DNA of 64,000 nt from Isoetes taiwanensis (Eukaryota; Streptophyta; Lycopodiopsida; Isoetales; Isoetaceae). Made by a program: the position numbers and the translations under genes. Positions 35,930 to 48,199 of the stretch are shown in pieces. The notes below the pieces were generated by a model. It saw only the letters and a list, made by a program, of their open reading frames with translations. It was not told where the DNA came from and did not search any database. Every line of letters starts with the position of its first letter. The stretch's first letter is position 1. The DNA lies in the NCBI GenBank assembly GCA_021234155.1, contig JAJEKV010000032.1:1201617-1265616 (forward strand). Reading direction: 5' to 3'.

Positions 35930-36226
35930 CACCATCCGATGGTAGACAGTGGGTTTTGAGCCTGGGTGGGGATTGCCCATAACCAATGGCTTGACCACTA
36001 GACTGCCAACGCGATGGATATTTTTTTCTTTTCTGAGTCACCCGATGATAGTCAGTGGGTTTTGAGCCTGGCTGGGGGTTGCCCATAACCAATGGCTTGA
36101 CCACTAGGCTGCCAACGCGATGTATATATTTTTAATTTATGAACCACCCGATAATAGTCGGTGGGTTTTGAGCCTGGCTTGGGTTCGCCCATAATCAATG
36201 GCTTTACCACCAGGCCATCATCGCGG
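35930..36226 (-). repeat. Three tandem tRNA-derived (SINE-head-like) modules
   Basis: Modules lie at 35,930-36,017, 36,038-36,122 and 36,143-36,226, spaced about 105-108 bp. On the minus strand each reads about GGC-GCCTAGTGGTCAAGCC (A-box-like; the third is TGGCCTGGTGGTAAAGCC), then CATTGGTTATGGGC, then GGCTCAAAACCC (B-box-like), with usable A-to-B spacing. This is the layout of a tRNA-derived SINE head. No tail or target duplication was found, and tandem triplication is unusual for SINEs. Confidence 0.6.
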
Positions 36227-36628
36227 CGGATATTGTTTCCATTACATTTGTTTATACATCTATTTTTATCAGTTTGACAAAATATGGATCAGGGAAATCT
36301 CATGGTTATCCGACAGCACACGATGTATCATACAGGTAGATGGTGGTATGAAAGGCAAAGAGGACATACCTGATTGGAGGTCCATATCCTTATCATTCTC
36401 TTGCATGGGCAGAGAGCACATACCTTATTTGAAATCCACTTCCTTATAATCTTCTACACGATCTGTCTAGAGGAAGATTAAGCAAACGCGCTATATTAAA
36501 TAAAAATATGACCAAACAAAGTATATGAAAGATGAAGAGGGCGTACCTTGTTGACTTCATATGTGAGTCTAAATAACTGCACTCTTTGTGTGACTCAAAT
36601 AAATAAGTGCTAAGAAAAACGTACCATA
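36227..36628. other. Short interval left of Helitron coding region
   Basis: No gene recognised. CATACCT(T/G)ATT(T/G)GA followed by TCCAT/TCCAC occurs twice (about 36,365 and 36,419), a small duplication. The Helitron 3' terminus should lie to this side but was not identified. Confidence 0.4.
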
Positions 36629-38824
36629 TCATAAAAGTAGTTCTTTGTACACGATATTCCTTGTGGATCTTGTCGTGTTCTCTGGTGAGAGGAGAATCAA
36701 CACATCCTGTCTCTTCCGCATGCGAGTAAGCGCCGTGTATAATTGGCCATGTGCGAATACTTCAGTACGCAAGTCGATGACGATGCGATCCAATGTTAGT
36801 CCTTGACAACTATTGAAGGTGGTCGAGTAAGACAACCGAAGAGGTAATTGCCGCCTATGAATGGTCCAAGGCCGGTTCTCCGGTTGATAGAAGAAGTCAG
36901 TTCTAGAAATTGGGTATGTACATGCATCATCTTCGGATGCTTCATCTAGTACCTTCACCATTACAAACTTTTCATGCATTGATACAACCATAACTCTCGC
37001 ATTTTTCACAAGACCTTTTTCCATATCTAGTCGTTTCATAATGTGACATATAGCCCCTACCTTAAGCTTGAGTTCGTGGTTTGGTATCCCAGAATGTGTA
37101 AAGTTATTAAGAAAATCTGATGTTGCATATGGATGGTCGTGTATGATTTCCTCTTGCTTGGTGACGTGATCGTGGCTATAATATAATTTGTCATAATTAG
37201 GAACTCTACTAAGAATGCGATCATTGAAATTGTCAACACTCTTATTGATCGGCGATAAGAAGTTGTGTTTCTTGCATGTTATTGGATCCTGAAGGAGGTT
37301 GGAAGGATACAAAAATTCAATCGCATCTGCTACATTCGTAGTTATATCGAACATATCTAGTGAAACTGTAGATTGCTCCCAATCCTCTCCTACGCGATCG
37401 ACAAAGTGCATTGACTCGGGGTCCCCTGCGTTGCGTATCGGTTCTTCTAACCTCAATACATGAAAACTTTGCCATAGTGGCGATGACTTTATGGATGCAT
37501 TGTAGGCTGCAATTCTTCCCCCTCCTTTTACAACAGGAGCAACCTGTCTAAAATCTCCAGCACCAATGAAATGCTTGCCTCCAAAGGGAAGATTGTTCCT
37601 GCACAGTCGTTGCAATAGATGGTCAACACTTTCTATAACAGCTTTGTTTGCCATTGGAACTCATCCCAGATGATAACCTTAGCTGCAATGAGCATATCTG
37701 CTGCTCCAGAATTATGTTCTATCATCGAGCGAAGTCCTGCATTGTTTTCTTCCACAGGAATTTGAAAAAGCGAGTGGGCCGTTCGCCCTCCTGGATACTG
37801 TCGACCTGCTAATGCTGTCGTACCGCACGGGAGCACTATTCCTCGATTGCCTCGTATGGACAGGCATATGCAATTCAAAAGGAATGTTTTCCCTCTGCCT
37901 GCTTTTCCATCGATAAAAATAGGTTGGTTGCTTTGTGGTGATTCCAACCACCCACAAACGAAACTGTATATCTGCCTCTGGTCATTACTCATTATACTCG
38001 CCATTTGCATCGCAGTGTTTAGATATGTTTCGTGGTCGGAAAATTTTTGCAACTCATGCATGACTTCTCTTCCAAGATGGGATTGCAATTGAAGACCGAA
38101 TGCCATGATATTGGTACTATGTTGTGTCAAAATATTATTGATTAGATGAAGTGCTTCATTGAAGGCGGTTCTCTCATTGTTTGGATATTCATCGAGTAGA
38201 TCGACACTCATTGGAATTCGAAACCTAGTCCACAACTCAATTGCTGGACCTTGGTCGAGTAATAACATAGCAAAAAGAAATTGGAGTTGTGTAGGATTTA
38301 ACGATAAAGAAACTGCTTCTTCCATAACTAAGGATGCTTCATTGTGTGCCGCCAGTAACCCTTCTGCCTTTGCGGCTTGTTGGTACGTTTCATAGTGTTG
38401 TTCATTAACGACTTTCAACTCATCCCACGTTCTTGCAGAGCGGTGCAATAGGATTTGTCTAAGATAGAATGCCTCTCCCACTCGAGGTAGTACTAATCGT
38501 ATCCTACATACTATTGGTTGCCTTACTCTTTTTCTCACTATGTTCGTCGTGAAACCCTCTCGCTCTTGTTCTATATAAGTCCCAGGTTCGACTGCTAATG
38601 ATGGATTGTACGTGATCAATGTATATTGTTCATGATACTGAATGTACGTCAAAGCATCGAACTCGGGCGCCACGGGTCGTAAGAAATACCAATCTAGCAA
38701 CGACTTCGTGTTGGTGTGGCGGAATCATGGGGGTAAGCATTTGACGGCGGCCAGATTTATTCGTTATATCATAGGACATCACTTCGCCATGCAACCTCCA
38801 TTCCGATAAATAACGTGCCCTCAA
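36629..38824 (-). pseudogene. Helitron PIF1-type helicase domain
   Basis: Frames 38,630-38,824, 37,633-38,700 and 36,629-37,654 are consecutive pieces of one superfamily 1 helicase. Walker A (GKAGRGKT) lies at about 37,886-37,912 and motif II (IIWDEF) near 37,660. Motif III is GDFRQVAPV and the EEPIRN block follows. The C-terminal part has the STTFNSCQGLTL and LYTALTRMRKR motifs V/VI. A single-base frameshift just after WDEF (about 37,650) joins the last two frames. Lengths and motif spacing fit an autonomous Helitron helicase. The protein would unwind donor DNA during rolling-circle transposition if intact. Confidence 0.9.
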
Positions 38825-40617
38825 GTAATCGTTTATTTCATCCCTAGGAAGACATCTAGAGCTTGTTCTCGATGATATATCGCCTAATGCTTGCCTGTGA
38901 AGTGCTTGCCTCTTTGATCATTGATGCTTTCGATGAAGGTTCTCTAGTCTCTTCATGGTGATTGCTTAATGATGATGCCACGGGAATCGGATGTCTTTCT
39001 TGGGTTACACCGAAAATTGGCATTGTCGAATCCCTTATAAATGTAACTATAAAGGTAGGGAGAATACGTGGATTGTGGATGCAATGTCCACCATAATGTG
39101 ACAATCTAATTCCGAAGGAGAAAGGCATTATATGGTACCACCCATGCATCATCTATACTCCTCCTTCACATCGCGACGTAACCTTTTGAATCAAGATGCG
39201 TCATTGGATTGACATCCTTTGGATACTTATAAGGGGAGTGTTGTTTGAAGAACACCTATGTGTGTGTCTATGTATCATGAATTTTTGAACCTTCGCCGAA
39301 GGATTTGGATCTATAGGCGGTTTAGCGTAAAATGATGTCATCGATGCATTCAATTGGTATATCGGAAGCTCAAGATGCATAAAAACGAGGTGTGCATGTG
39401 GCAATCCACGTTTTTGAAATTCTATGACAGTTATCATATATGATATATGTTGAAAGAATTTATGCAGAAGTTCTTTTAACCGATGTAGCCTTCCATGAAA
39501 GCACCGGACGACGACCATAGGAACATCAGATGCATTTTGCCCAGGCCTAAGTGTCGCTCGTATTTCTGGCCAATCTGTATTTGTGGTCATAGTGACAAAG
39601 AACGTTGGACGACCTTTTGCTCTAGATAGGGCCAATGCATCAGCCACTTGCACGGAGCACCACCTTTGACACCCCAAGAATGAAGAAGGCAAGACTACAT
39701 CTCTCTGGTCATCATTCTCTCTCTCTGAATAGTCCTCATCATATTGCACCCTCCTATTGCGAAAGGTAAGCGTTCTGAAATAGTTTAATCGAGCATCCTC
39801 AATTCTCGAATACATATCGACTAAATACTCTCCACATAGACGACCCAACTGAACGAATCTTTCTTCATGCAACAATCTAGTTCTATACCATTGCAATTGC
39901 GTAAGACCATGTTCATTTCCAAGCCCCCAACCAATTGTGCCATGCGAAAAAAAAAGCGGATATTGCAGTGGTTCATACATAGGGTCGAGAACGTTTATGA
40001 AGGTTGGCTCCCCTTCATTACGAACCCAAAAACCAGCAATCCGAGGAGCAACATCAGCCGTGTTATTGGCATCTGCAATGGCTGCAATTTCATTGCTTGC
40101 AACCACTCCTTGAATAGTAATGTATGCTGATGGTAAATGCATGCTTCCCATGGTTCGAAGGTTTTGAATAAATGGATTAATTTGATTAAGAATTGAACCG
40201 ATAATTCCAATCCATTGAAATGGAATTCTTTGGTTTCGGGCTTCTGTATATCGTTCGGATTCATCATAGATATACCAATGTATTGGATGTCCCTTTTTTT
40301 TACGTGGGGGGCAATCGATGATATGTTCGTCCTGTAATAGTTACCGATGAAGGAAAATCTAAATTTACGAATCCGCCACTTACTCCAAGCACACTGAAGC
40401 AGAATAATTTGTTTACTTTTCTCGCTATTTCAGCAAACTCTTGCATGTTGTACAGGTTGTATAGTGCCATTGGCAAGGGGGGTAAAAATGGCAACAACCA
40501 TTTCCCTTTGTTGCAACAGAATCCATCTTGCTCGACGTTGAGCAAAGGAATTTGACAATACGTGCACCTCTTACTCCATGAGCACATCATATAACTTCGA
40601 TGTATAGCCAAGTTCAT
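38825..40617 (-). pseudogene. Helitron Rep (HUH endonuclease) and N domain
   Basis: The frame 40,300-40,617 carries the Helitron N domain with CTYCQ...GFCCNKGKW cysteines. Frames 39,995-40,267 and 39,201-40,151 continue it. The Rep metal-binding HUH is LPHAHLV, with the HAH codons at 39,390-39,398. The two-tyrosine catalytic region YLYSYIYKG lies at 39,031-39,057, in a different frame from HUH. Frameshifts fall at about 40,150-40,300, 39,190-39,240 and 38,830-39,030. All catalytic landmarks are still visible, so decay is moderate. Rep would nick and rejoin the transposon strand. Confidence 0.87.
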
Positions 40618-40799
40618 GTGTTGTGCACGAGCTTTACCAATGTCGCGAAGCTCTTGGTACTACCTCATCTTACGTACCATTTGCTTGAACTTGTATTTGG
40701 CTTGATGTTGTTGCATCTCTCCGATGCAGGTATATAATGAGATCGTCCTAAGCTCTCTCTAGCCATATCTCTCATTCTAACTTTACCTTGCTTTCGGTT

Positions 40800-41100
40800 A
40801 GACTTGCATAGCGTTCTACCTTTCTTTGGCGTATCGTTCTCTATCCTCCTCGGATAGTTGTGCATAGCTCTCTACCTCCCTTTGTCGCATTCTCACCCTC
40901 GTTCTCGGAGCCCTGCATAGCGTTCTATTCTTCTACGTCATTATCATGTCTCTATCCTCCTCGAGCAAGTTTTGCATAAGCGTTCTCTCTCTCTTTGCCC
41001 GTATATGATATCTTTACTCTCTTCGATAAGTTGGCATAGCGTTTCCTCTTTTTATACCATCTATTCTCTATACCCTCATCATCGCTAAATTTATGCAACA
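40800..41100. repeat. Degenerate 53-60-bp minisatellite
   Basis: Units starting (T)TGCATAGCG occur at about 40,805, 40,861, 40,914, 40,973, 41,033 and weakly 41,092. Each contains a CTCTATCCTCCTCG-like block. It lies on the same side of the Helitron as the (CT)n tract, and on minus it reads as charged protein repeats. Confidence 0.75.
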
Positions 41101-41259
41101 CTCTTCAAATTTGGACTATTCAAATTTGTACTACTATTACACTGACCCAGCTATGTGTTCTCTTCTTTCTTTCACACTACCCCTAGCTTCGTCGTTGTCT
41201 TGCCGCTCTGCAGTTCTCTCTCTTATCCTCTCCCTATCCTCCTCAGTCAAATTTGCATA

Positions 41260-41409
<150 letters not shown>

Positions 41410-41632
41410 GCTGCAATTCTATCACTATCCGCCATGGTCATTTACTTTATGTAAGTTCTATCACGTCAGCATTGTGCGCCATTTTTCTTGAATCTTTTGT
41501 CTTATTAGATTCAAACTAATTTCTTGATATGTTGTGCTAATCTGTGCTCCTATCTGAAGCAATTACTGGATTAAGATTTCCAGCCTTGTAGGGGCTAGCC
41601 TCTCACATGATTCCCCTTAATTTTCCCTACAG

Positions 41633-42190
41633 ATGGATACCAGAATTTTTGCAATTATCAAGCATAATGCAAGATTAACTTGTGGTTTTTTGAAAGGATC
41701 TCCTGTGGCTCTGTGGAATTCTTTGGTCTCGGAACAGTATTTCCCAGAAGATCTTTTCGTTGCTGAATACTCGTTTGTACCAAGCTCAGTGGAATTTGAG
41801 GTAGAAATTGTGGACTCTTGGCTTCAAGAATTTGTGGGGAAAAAAGAAATTTCTGCTACTTTCATGTGCATTGTGGGTGGAGTGATTCGAAAATTGTGGT
41901 TAAGGTGTACTCCGAGCAATGATTCATCCTTTAGTGTAGTTCCCCTTAGTTTTGGCTTTGAGTGTGGCTTTCCACCTTCTGTAATTTTAATTTTGCTCGT
42001 CTCCCTGTTTCCTTTTGTCCTTTGTTGTTCCCTCCTGCTATTTCACACATGTTCAATCTGCTTTTGTAGTTTCCACCTGGTTCTTTCTAGATGGCTCTTA
42101 AAAACAAAAATTACCCTAAATTTCTTTCTATCCTTCACGCATTTGCTGATCTTGAGCCCTCCGACCGCTCCGATCTTCTCAAGCAACTAA
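41633..42190 (+). other. Unassigned frame at the LINE 5' side
   Basis: A 185-codon frame starts MDTRIFAIIKHNARL, with a soluble first ~110 residues and a frame-shifted hydrophobic tail. It matches no family I recognise. It directly precedes ORF1 and may be LINE leader or an unrelated relic. Confidence 0.3.
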
Positions 42191-42594
42191 GATCCTTTCA
42201 AGAAAACCCAAAAAATGTCATTTTCTTTGGTGATTTTGCTAACTCCTTAATTGAACAGTCGTCTATGGATCCTTTGTCTTCTAAAGTGCCATGCTGGGAT
42301 AATTTATCCAAGGACCCCGACTATAGAGGCCAATTACCATGCATGGATCCGGTCCGTCAAGTTCCTCTTCCCTATGGTGATAAACGGCCGGAACAGCAAA
42401 AATTTCCAGACGAATTCTTCACAAATGCTCTCGGAACAATTCGATCCTTCAATCCTGCTTTCAAAGCCATGAAATCAGTTACTTTTAAAGGTATTTCTTT
42501 GGACCTTCCTTCTGTTCATGCAAAGCTGATTTCTTTTCATGACTCGGCTGTTATTGTCAAACTGTTTATTGGTTACAATCTCCATATGTTATGA
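42091..42594 (+). pseudogene. LINE ORF1, N-terminal part
   Basis: The 167-codon frame begins MALKNKNYPKFLSILHAFAD and ends FHDSAVIVKLFIGYNLHML. The final portion (VTFKGISLDLP...VIVKLFIGYN) resembles the start of the DUF4283-type RNA-binding module of plant L1 ORF1 proteins. The stop at its end and the frame change into the next segment break ORF1 inside this module. ORF1 proteins coat LINE RNA in the ribonucleoprotein. Confidence 0.65.
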
Positions 42595-44219
42595 TCGAAT
42601 GTGGTAACAAAAGATCTGCCAACCTTTTACTAAATCGAGGTCCTTTGACTCTGGAGTCCTTTCAACTCACCTTTTTAAAGTGGGATCCCAAATTTGAAGT
42701 TGCCAATTTGGATAATCTTTGTGTAGCCTCCACCACGCTTCATGGTTTGAATCCTATCTACTGGAATGAGGACTGTCTCAAACTGCTTTTTGGTTCCATT
42801 GGATCTTATATATGCACTGAATTTTCGCCATATAGGCCTCCCAAATCTTTTGTCCAAATAGATATATCCAAAGATGTCCCCCTCCAAATTCCTTTCCTTG
42901 ATGTTTTTGGTCAAAAAGCCTCCCTCTCTCTTAGATGGGCTGGTCTGCCTCCTCATTGTCAAAACTGTAGGGCCAGGCACTTCTGGTATGATTCTTGCAA
43001 GGAGAATTCACCTTCCACAGAAACGAATATGAGTTGTGACATCAATCAGACTGATGATAAGGAAGTCAATCAGCAAGTCAAACAGCAAGTCAGACAGCAA
43101 GTCAATCTCATGGAAAACAGCAACAAGACAGTCAAGGGACAGCACAAAATGCAAATACCTTGTGCACCAGTTTCTAATTTTGACTCTCTGAATAAGAATA
43201 GGGACATTGGCCCTTCAAGCATTTTATCCAAGGACAAAGACTTTCAGTGGACCAAAGTCAATGGTAGTTATAAAAGGATCCAGAGAAAGAAAAATCTGAA
43301 AGACTCCCAGTCTCAAATTGATATGACTGGGGATGCACCTCCTGTCAGAAATGAAGCTCAAGATGGAACTTCTGAAAAGGGTTCCCAGCAAGTAAAGGTG
43401 CTCTACAATGCTGGACCATCAGCTAATGGCATCAACAAAGTCAACAGTCTACATGATACTTTGAACAAAATCATTTTGGATGCCAAAAACCTAAACACCA
43501 ACAATAAGAGTTCACATTATTTGAACTCTAACAGGGGTAAGAGTAGTTCATTAATCAAGAAAGACAGTCATGAAAAGGTCTTAAAACAGGTCTCTCTGAC
43601 CAATGATCAGCTCCTTTGTGAGGTAATTGACCCTAAGGATACTTTGGTGGAAATGGTGCCTGCTCCAATTCCTGCTTCTGCAAGTGATAAAAATCATTCT
43701 AAATCAAAGGAGAGGACCATGATCTTATGCAATAATGAAGACTCAAGGGACAACATTAAAAATCTAAATGGTAACACCAATCAATTTCAGGTATTGGCTA
43801 ACCTTAATTCTGAGATAGATTTGGATGTACTATTGGGCAATTCTTATAATGATCCAATCAACCATTCCCAATCTCCTTTTATTGATCTCTCTCCGACCTC
43901 ACGATCCCTTTCTCCCTCCACCATCCCTCATAGGCAAAAAATATTCTTTGAGCAATTAGCTTCCTTGCAAGAGGGTCTTTGCTCTCAATCACGACAAGCA
44001 TGCCATATTTTGGAGGAAGAGATTGTGCAAGATACTCTAGAAAGAGAGCTGGTGAATTATGAACATGATGGGATAATTATGAAGAGATTCACAAAAAAAG
44101 AGGACTCAAACAAAATGGTTACTCATGAGGTGGCTGCTGAACTATCGGTCGGGGTTCTCTCTCCTCCTCCTTGTCATAATTATTTGGAGACTCTAATATT
44201 AATTGTGATCTTCTGCTAG
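42591..44219 (+). pseudogene. LINE ORF1, central part with zinc knuckle
   Basis: This 542-codon frame is the longest in the window. Residues ~1-115 continue the DUF4283-like module (LLLNRGPLTLESFQLTFLKW; GLNPIYWNEDCLKLLFGSIG). A variant zinc knuckle follows (LPPHCQNCRARHFWYDSC, about 42,945-42,998), with Cys-x2-Cys, His and Cys but altered spacing from CX2CX4HX4C. A long polar linker rich in Gln, Asn, Ser and Lys comes after, including QQVKQQVRQQV. The frame is lost near 44,220, and ORF1 resumes in another frame at 44,230. This half of the LINE keeps abundant CAG/CTG and is largely open, unlike the 3' half. Confidence 0.75.
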
Positions 44220-44229
44220 CATAAATGAA

Positions 44230-44490
44230 ATGTTTGAATTCATTCTGGTGGGGTTTTCGATGTCGGGTGATATGGAAATTGATAAGGAAAATTGGGAGGG
44301 AGATAAATATCTAGCTGAGTGTCCTCATAAAGAAGATACTTCTAGATCTACCTCTACTCGAGAGGAAAAATTGGCTAAAGCCAAAAGTATGATACTCCCA
44401 CAATGCGAACTCATAAATTTGCATAATACCCCTGCTGCCAACACTAGAAGTAAAGTTAGAAAGGGGAAAGGGAAAAAGAAAAGATATTAA
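44230..44490 (+). pseudogene. LINE ORF1, basic C-terminal tail
   Basis: The 86-codon frame ends in NTRSKVRKGKGKKKRY, a basic tail typical of the end of plant LINE ORF1, 34 bp before ORF2. It is separated from the central part by a frameshift at about 44,200. Confidence 0.6.
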
Positions 44491-44523
44491 TCTTTATCCT
44501 ATCTTCTTTTCTTCTGTTCTTTT

Positions 44524-46244
44524 ATGTTGTCCATGAAGATCATCTCCTGGAATGTTAGGGGTATCAAAGGCCCAATCAAAAGAAGACGTGCCATCTCCCA
44601 ACTTAGGAATTATAACTCTGATATAATTCTGCTGCAGGAAGTTAAGCTTCCTAAATTTGAAATCTCCAATCTTGGAGATTGGATTTACCCTAGAGCCTCT
44701 TCCACCTGGATTGAGGCCTCTGGTAGAAGTGGAGGTATCATCATGATATGGAAAAATCTGAAACATCTCTCTTTCTATAACTCCCCCTCTAAGATGTGGC
44801 AAGCTGTCATTTTTCAGTTACAAGATTCCACATTTGGAGTTATCAATGTTTATGCCTCCACCAACCCAAAAGAAAGAGAAGTTCTTTGGTCTGAAATTAA
44901 AACTTGGATGCATGCTAATCCTATTTTGGACTGGATTATGGGGGGGACTTTAATAATACTCCCTCTTGGAATATGAAACTTGGCAACCATCTCAATATGT
45001 CTACATTGGAGAGATCTAATTGGGACTCTTTCATCTTTGACACCTCCTTGGTTTATGTGCCTTCCTCTACTGCTTCTTTTACTTGGTCTAATAAGCAAAA
45101 AGGTGACAAAAGAGTTTATTGTACCCTGGACAGATTTTATGTGTGTAGTCCAACCTCATCTCTTTGGGATAATTGCTATGTCACTAGTGATGAAGGAAAT
45201 ATAATCTCAGACCATCAGCCTCAATTTTTATGTACTAAGCAATTGACTCAAACTCCTAGGGATGGTAATGTATCTTATAAATTTAACTGTGCTCTTCTAG
45301 AAAATGACTCCTTTGTTAGAGACTTCAAAGATTTCTATCTCAATATCCCTGAGGAAGGTAATCAGCAGTCAATGAAAAGATTTTATGGTAAAATCAAGAA
45401 GATCAAGAGTTGGATTAAAGGTTGGTCTAAAAGCAAACATTTGGCTAAAATCAATGAAAAAGAGCAATTGCTTGCCAAGATGAGGGATATTAGATCTCTC
45501 CTTCAAGAAGATCCTCACAATCTTAACCTTCATATTGGTGAGGAACTCCTAGAAAATTACCTAAAAAGTGTTGAGGAAATTGAGGCCAAAAGCTCTTCTA
45601 TCAAATGCAAGATTAAATTTAATAAGGACATGGACTATGGTAGCTCCAGTTTCTTCTTTAAAATGGCTAAAGTCAGACTACTTAGAAATGCTATCACTCA
45701 AGTTCAGACTGACACTGGAATATCTCTGAATGACTCCAAGCTTATTAAGTCTTTCTTCCAAGAGAACTATGCCACCCTTTTTTCCAAAACTCCAGCTCAG
45801 CAAATTGACCTTGTCAAGGAAAGAAAATTTCTTGACCTGCTGGATGTGATCATTCCATCTTCTATTGATAATATGGATGATTCTATTGTGACTCCCCCTG
45901 GAGAAGATGAGATTTTCAAGGTTCTCAGATCCTTTGGCAGAGGCAAGTCCCCTGGTCCTGATGGCCTTCCTAGTGAATTCTATGTTCACTTTTGGGATAT
46001 TCTTAAACATGATATCATTTCCATGGTTTCAGGTTTTTGGGAGGCCAATTTCTTACATCCTTCAATCTCTGCTGGTTTTATTTCCCTCATACCTAAAGTG
46101 GATAACCCATCTACTTTCTCAGATTGGAGGCCGATCTCATTAACCAATACCTCTTATAAGATCTGTGCCAAGATAATTGCAAATAGAATCAATGTATTTC
46201 TGCAGAAGAACATATCTCTCTATCGAGTCGACCTTTCTTCCTAA
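44524..46244 (+). pseudogene. LINE ORF2: endonuclease and start of reverse transcriptase
   Basis: Frames 44,524-44,976 and 44,973-46,244 are consecutive parts of ORF2, joined by a one-base shift in a G run near 44,945. APE endonuclease motifs in order are ISWNVRGI, LLQEVKL, RSGGIIMIW, GVINVYAST, IMGG, LDRFYV and ISDHQP. A linker of ~200 residues follows, then RT motifs: GRGKSPGPDGLPSEFY, FISLIPKV and DWRPISLTNTSYKICAKIIA. The endonuclease would nick target DNA and the RT would prime on it. The frame ends near 46,244 where a CAG/CTG-type disturbance seems to occur. Confidence 0.88.
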
Positions 46245-48199
46245 TAGATTTATCTTGGACAACTATATTCTTGCTATGGAAGGTCTTCCTTTGGAATAGC
46301 ATCTCCAAATAAAATTTGTGCTCCTTAAACTTGATTTTTAAGAGAGCTTTTGATCTGATGAGATGGGATTTTCTTGATCTTGCTCTCTCAAAGTTTGGGT
46401 TTCATCCTAAATTAAGGCTGCTAATTCATGGTTTGAATACTTTCTCTCATTCTGTTGTCATTATTAATGGCTCCCCCTCCCAATTCTTTCCTTTATCTAG
46501 AGGAGTCAGACAAGGTTGCCCCTTGCCCCCTACTTATTCTTGATAGTAGCTGAAATGCTCACAAAGGCTGTTCTTCATTTCAAGGAGCTTGGGATGATTA
46601 AAGGTCTTAAATTGCCAAATAGTGATGAGTCCCTAACTCTCTCTCAATATGCTGATGATACCTTTGCCTTCTTAGATCTTTGATATATCTAACATCGATT
46701 TCTTTCTTGACATTATCAAACAATTCTCATTTACTATCGGGGTCCACCTAAATTTGGCTAAATGTGTGATCATTGGTGATAATATCCGATAAAACTTTGC
46801 TAATCTCAAGGTTGTTAATACTTATCATGCCTCCACTCTATTAGGTATGCCTTTGTCTCTCAATCCTAATCTTAAAGGCCTATGGCGACCTATAATTAAT
46901 GAGAATAAGGAAAAAACTAAATAATTTCAGGAGGTGGATTGTCCTTTGCTAGTAGATCTATTATTGCAAACTCGTCACGGCCGGCACTCACATTTACTTT
47001 TCCTCTGCTTTAGTGGCCCCTAAGTCAATCTATTACGATATTGAAAGATTATCGAAAGTTCATTTGGAAAGGCTCTCATTTAGTTGGATGGAATTATGTT
47101 TCCGGGCCTAAAAACATGGTGGTCTTGGCTGCAAGGATCTTTTTCCGCAAGCACGTGCTCGGCGGCAAATACATATGGAAATCCTTCATGAATAATCTTT
47201 GGTCCATCCTCCCATTTTATCCGGATCTTGGCTCTCTTGCTCTCACTGGTTGGCCATCCTACAATTGAGCATATTTTACGATTCATGTTTTAATGTTCTC
47301 GGGCTGGTGCAAATACTTCCCCTCTTATGAGAAACTTCATTATGGCTTGGAATAAAGTGCAATCTGCCTATGTATATGATGATCTTCAAGATCTTAACTT
47401 GCACATGACTATTTTTTGAAATCCAATTTTGAAGAATCATCCTAGTAAGACTCTTGCCTTGAGACATCCAAGAATCTATAAGAAATGGTCTGATTATGGT
47501 CTCTTTTTCCTTGGTGACCTATACACGAATAATAAGCTCATCTCTTGGACCAATCTGAAAAACTTAGTTCATGGCACCTCTAGTGATAAAAAGATCTATT
47601 TGCATATTAAGTCGATCCTTCCTCAGACTTGGTTAAATAATATTGTCCCCAAGGCAACCAATTGGAGCATTGCAGGTAAGTGTTTATATAAGGTCAGTCA
47701 AATCTATTCTGCTATTAGCAGCTATGACAATCCTTCCAAAGCTGGTCTCAAATGGTCTATCACTATGGAGGAGGCCAAATCACTATTTCATGATGTTTGG
47801 AACTCTTATTGTTTCCCCAAGGTCAACTTCTTTATTTGGCTGTTAGCTAATAAAAGCATTCCTAATTTACAACTTCTCTCCCTCAGGAATGACAACATTT
47901 CTGCCTTGTGCCAGCTTCATTGCAATTTGGAGGAAGATCTTGAACACATCTTTATCTGCCCTAAGCTTAATTCTTTTTGGTCTTGGTTTGATGATAAGTT
48001 GGGTCACTTTTTTCCTAACAGGATCTCTGGAAATTTGCTGTCTTATGTCCAAAATGGTTGCACTTTTGCTAATACTATCATGTTTATTGCTCTTTGGAAT
48101 ATCTGGAAGGCAAGAAATAGAGTAGTTTATGGCAAAAAGAATTTCTCTATTTTTTGGATCAAATTGCACTTTCAACTTGATGTTGATCTATTGCTCTGA
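46245..48199 (+). pseudogene. LINE ORF2: reverse transcriptase core to C-terminus, frameshifted
   Basis: RT motifs continue in broken frames: LDFKRAFDLMRWDF (46,330-46,371), SRGVRQGCPL (about 46,496-46,525) and the catalytic YADD at 46,648-46,659. After a poorly conserved thumb region (46,700-47,400, containing FIWKGS), the frame 47,429-48,199 gives the C-terminal part, with a zinc-binding block CQLHCNLEEDLEHIFICPK and the Trp-rich FWSWFDDKLG. At least four frame changes occur. The catalytic aspartates remain, so decay is by frameshift rather than active-site loss. Confidence 0.82.
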
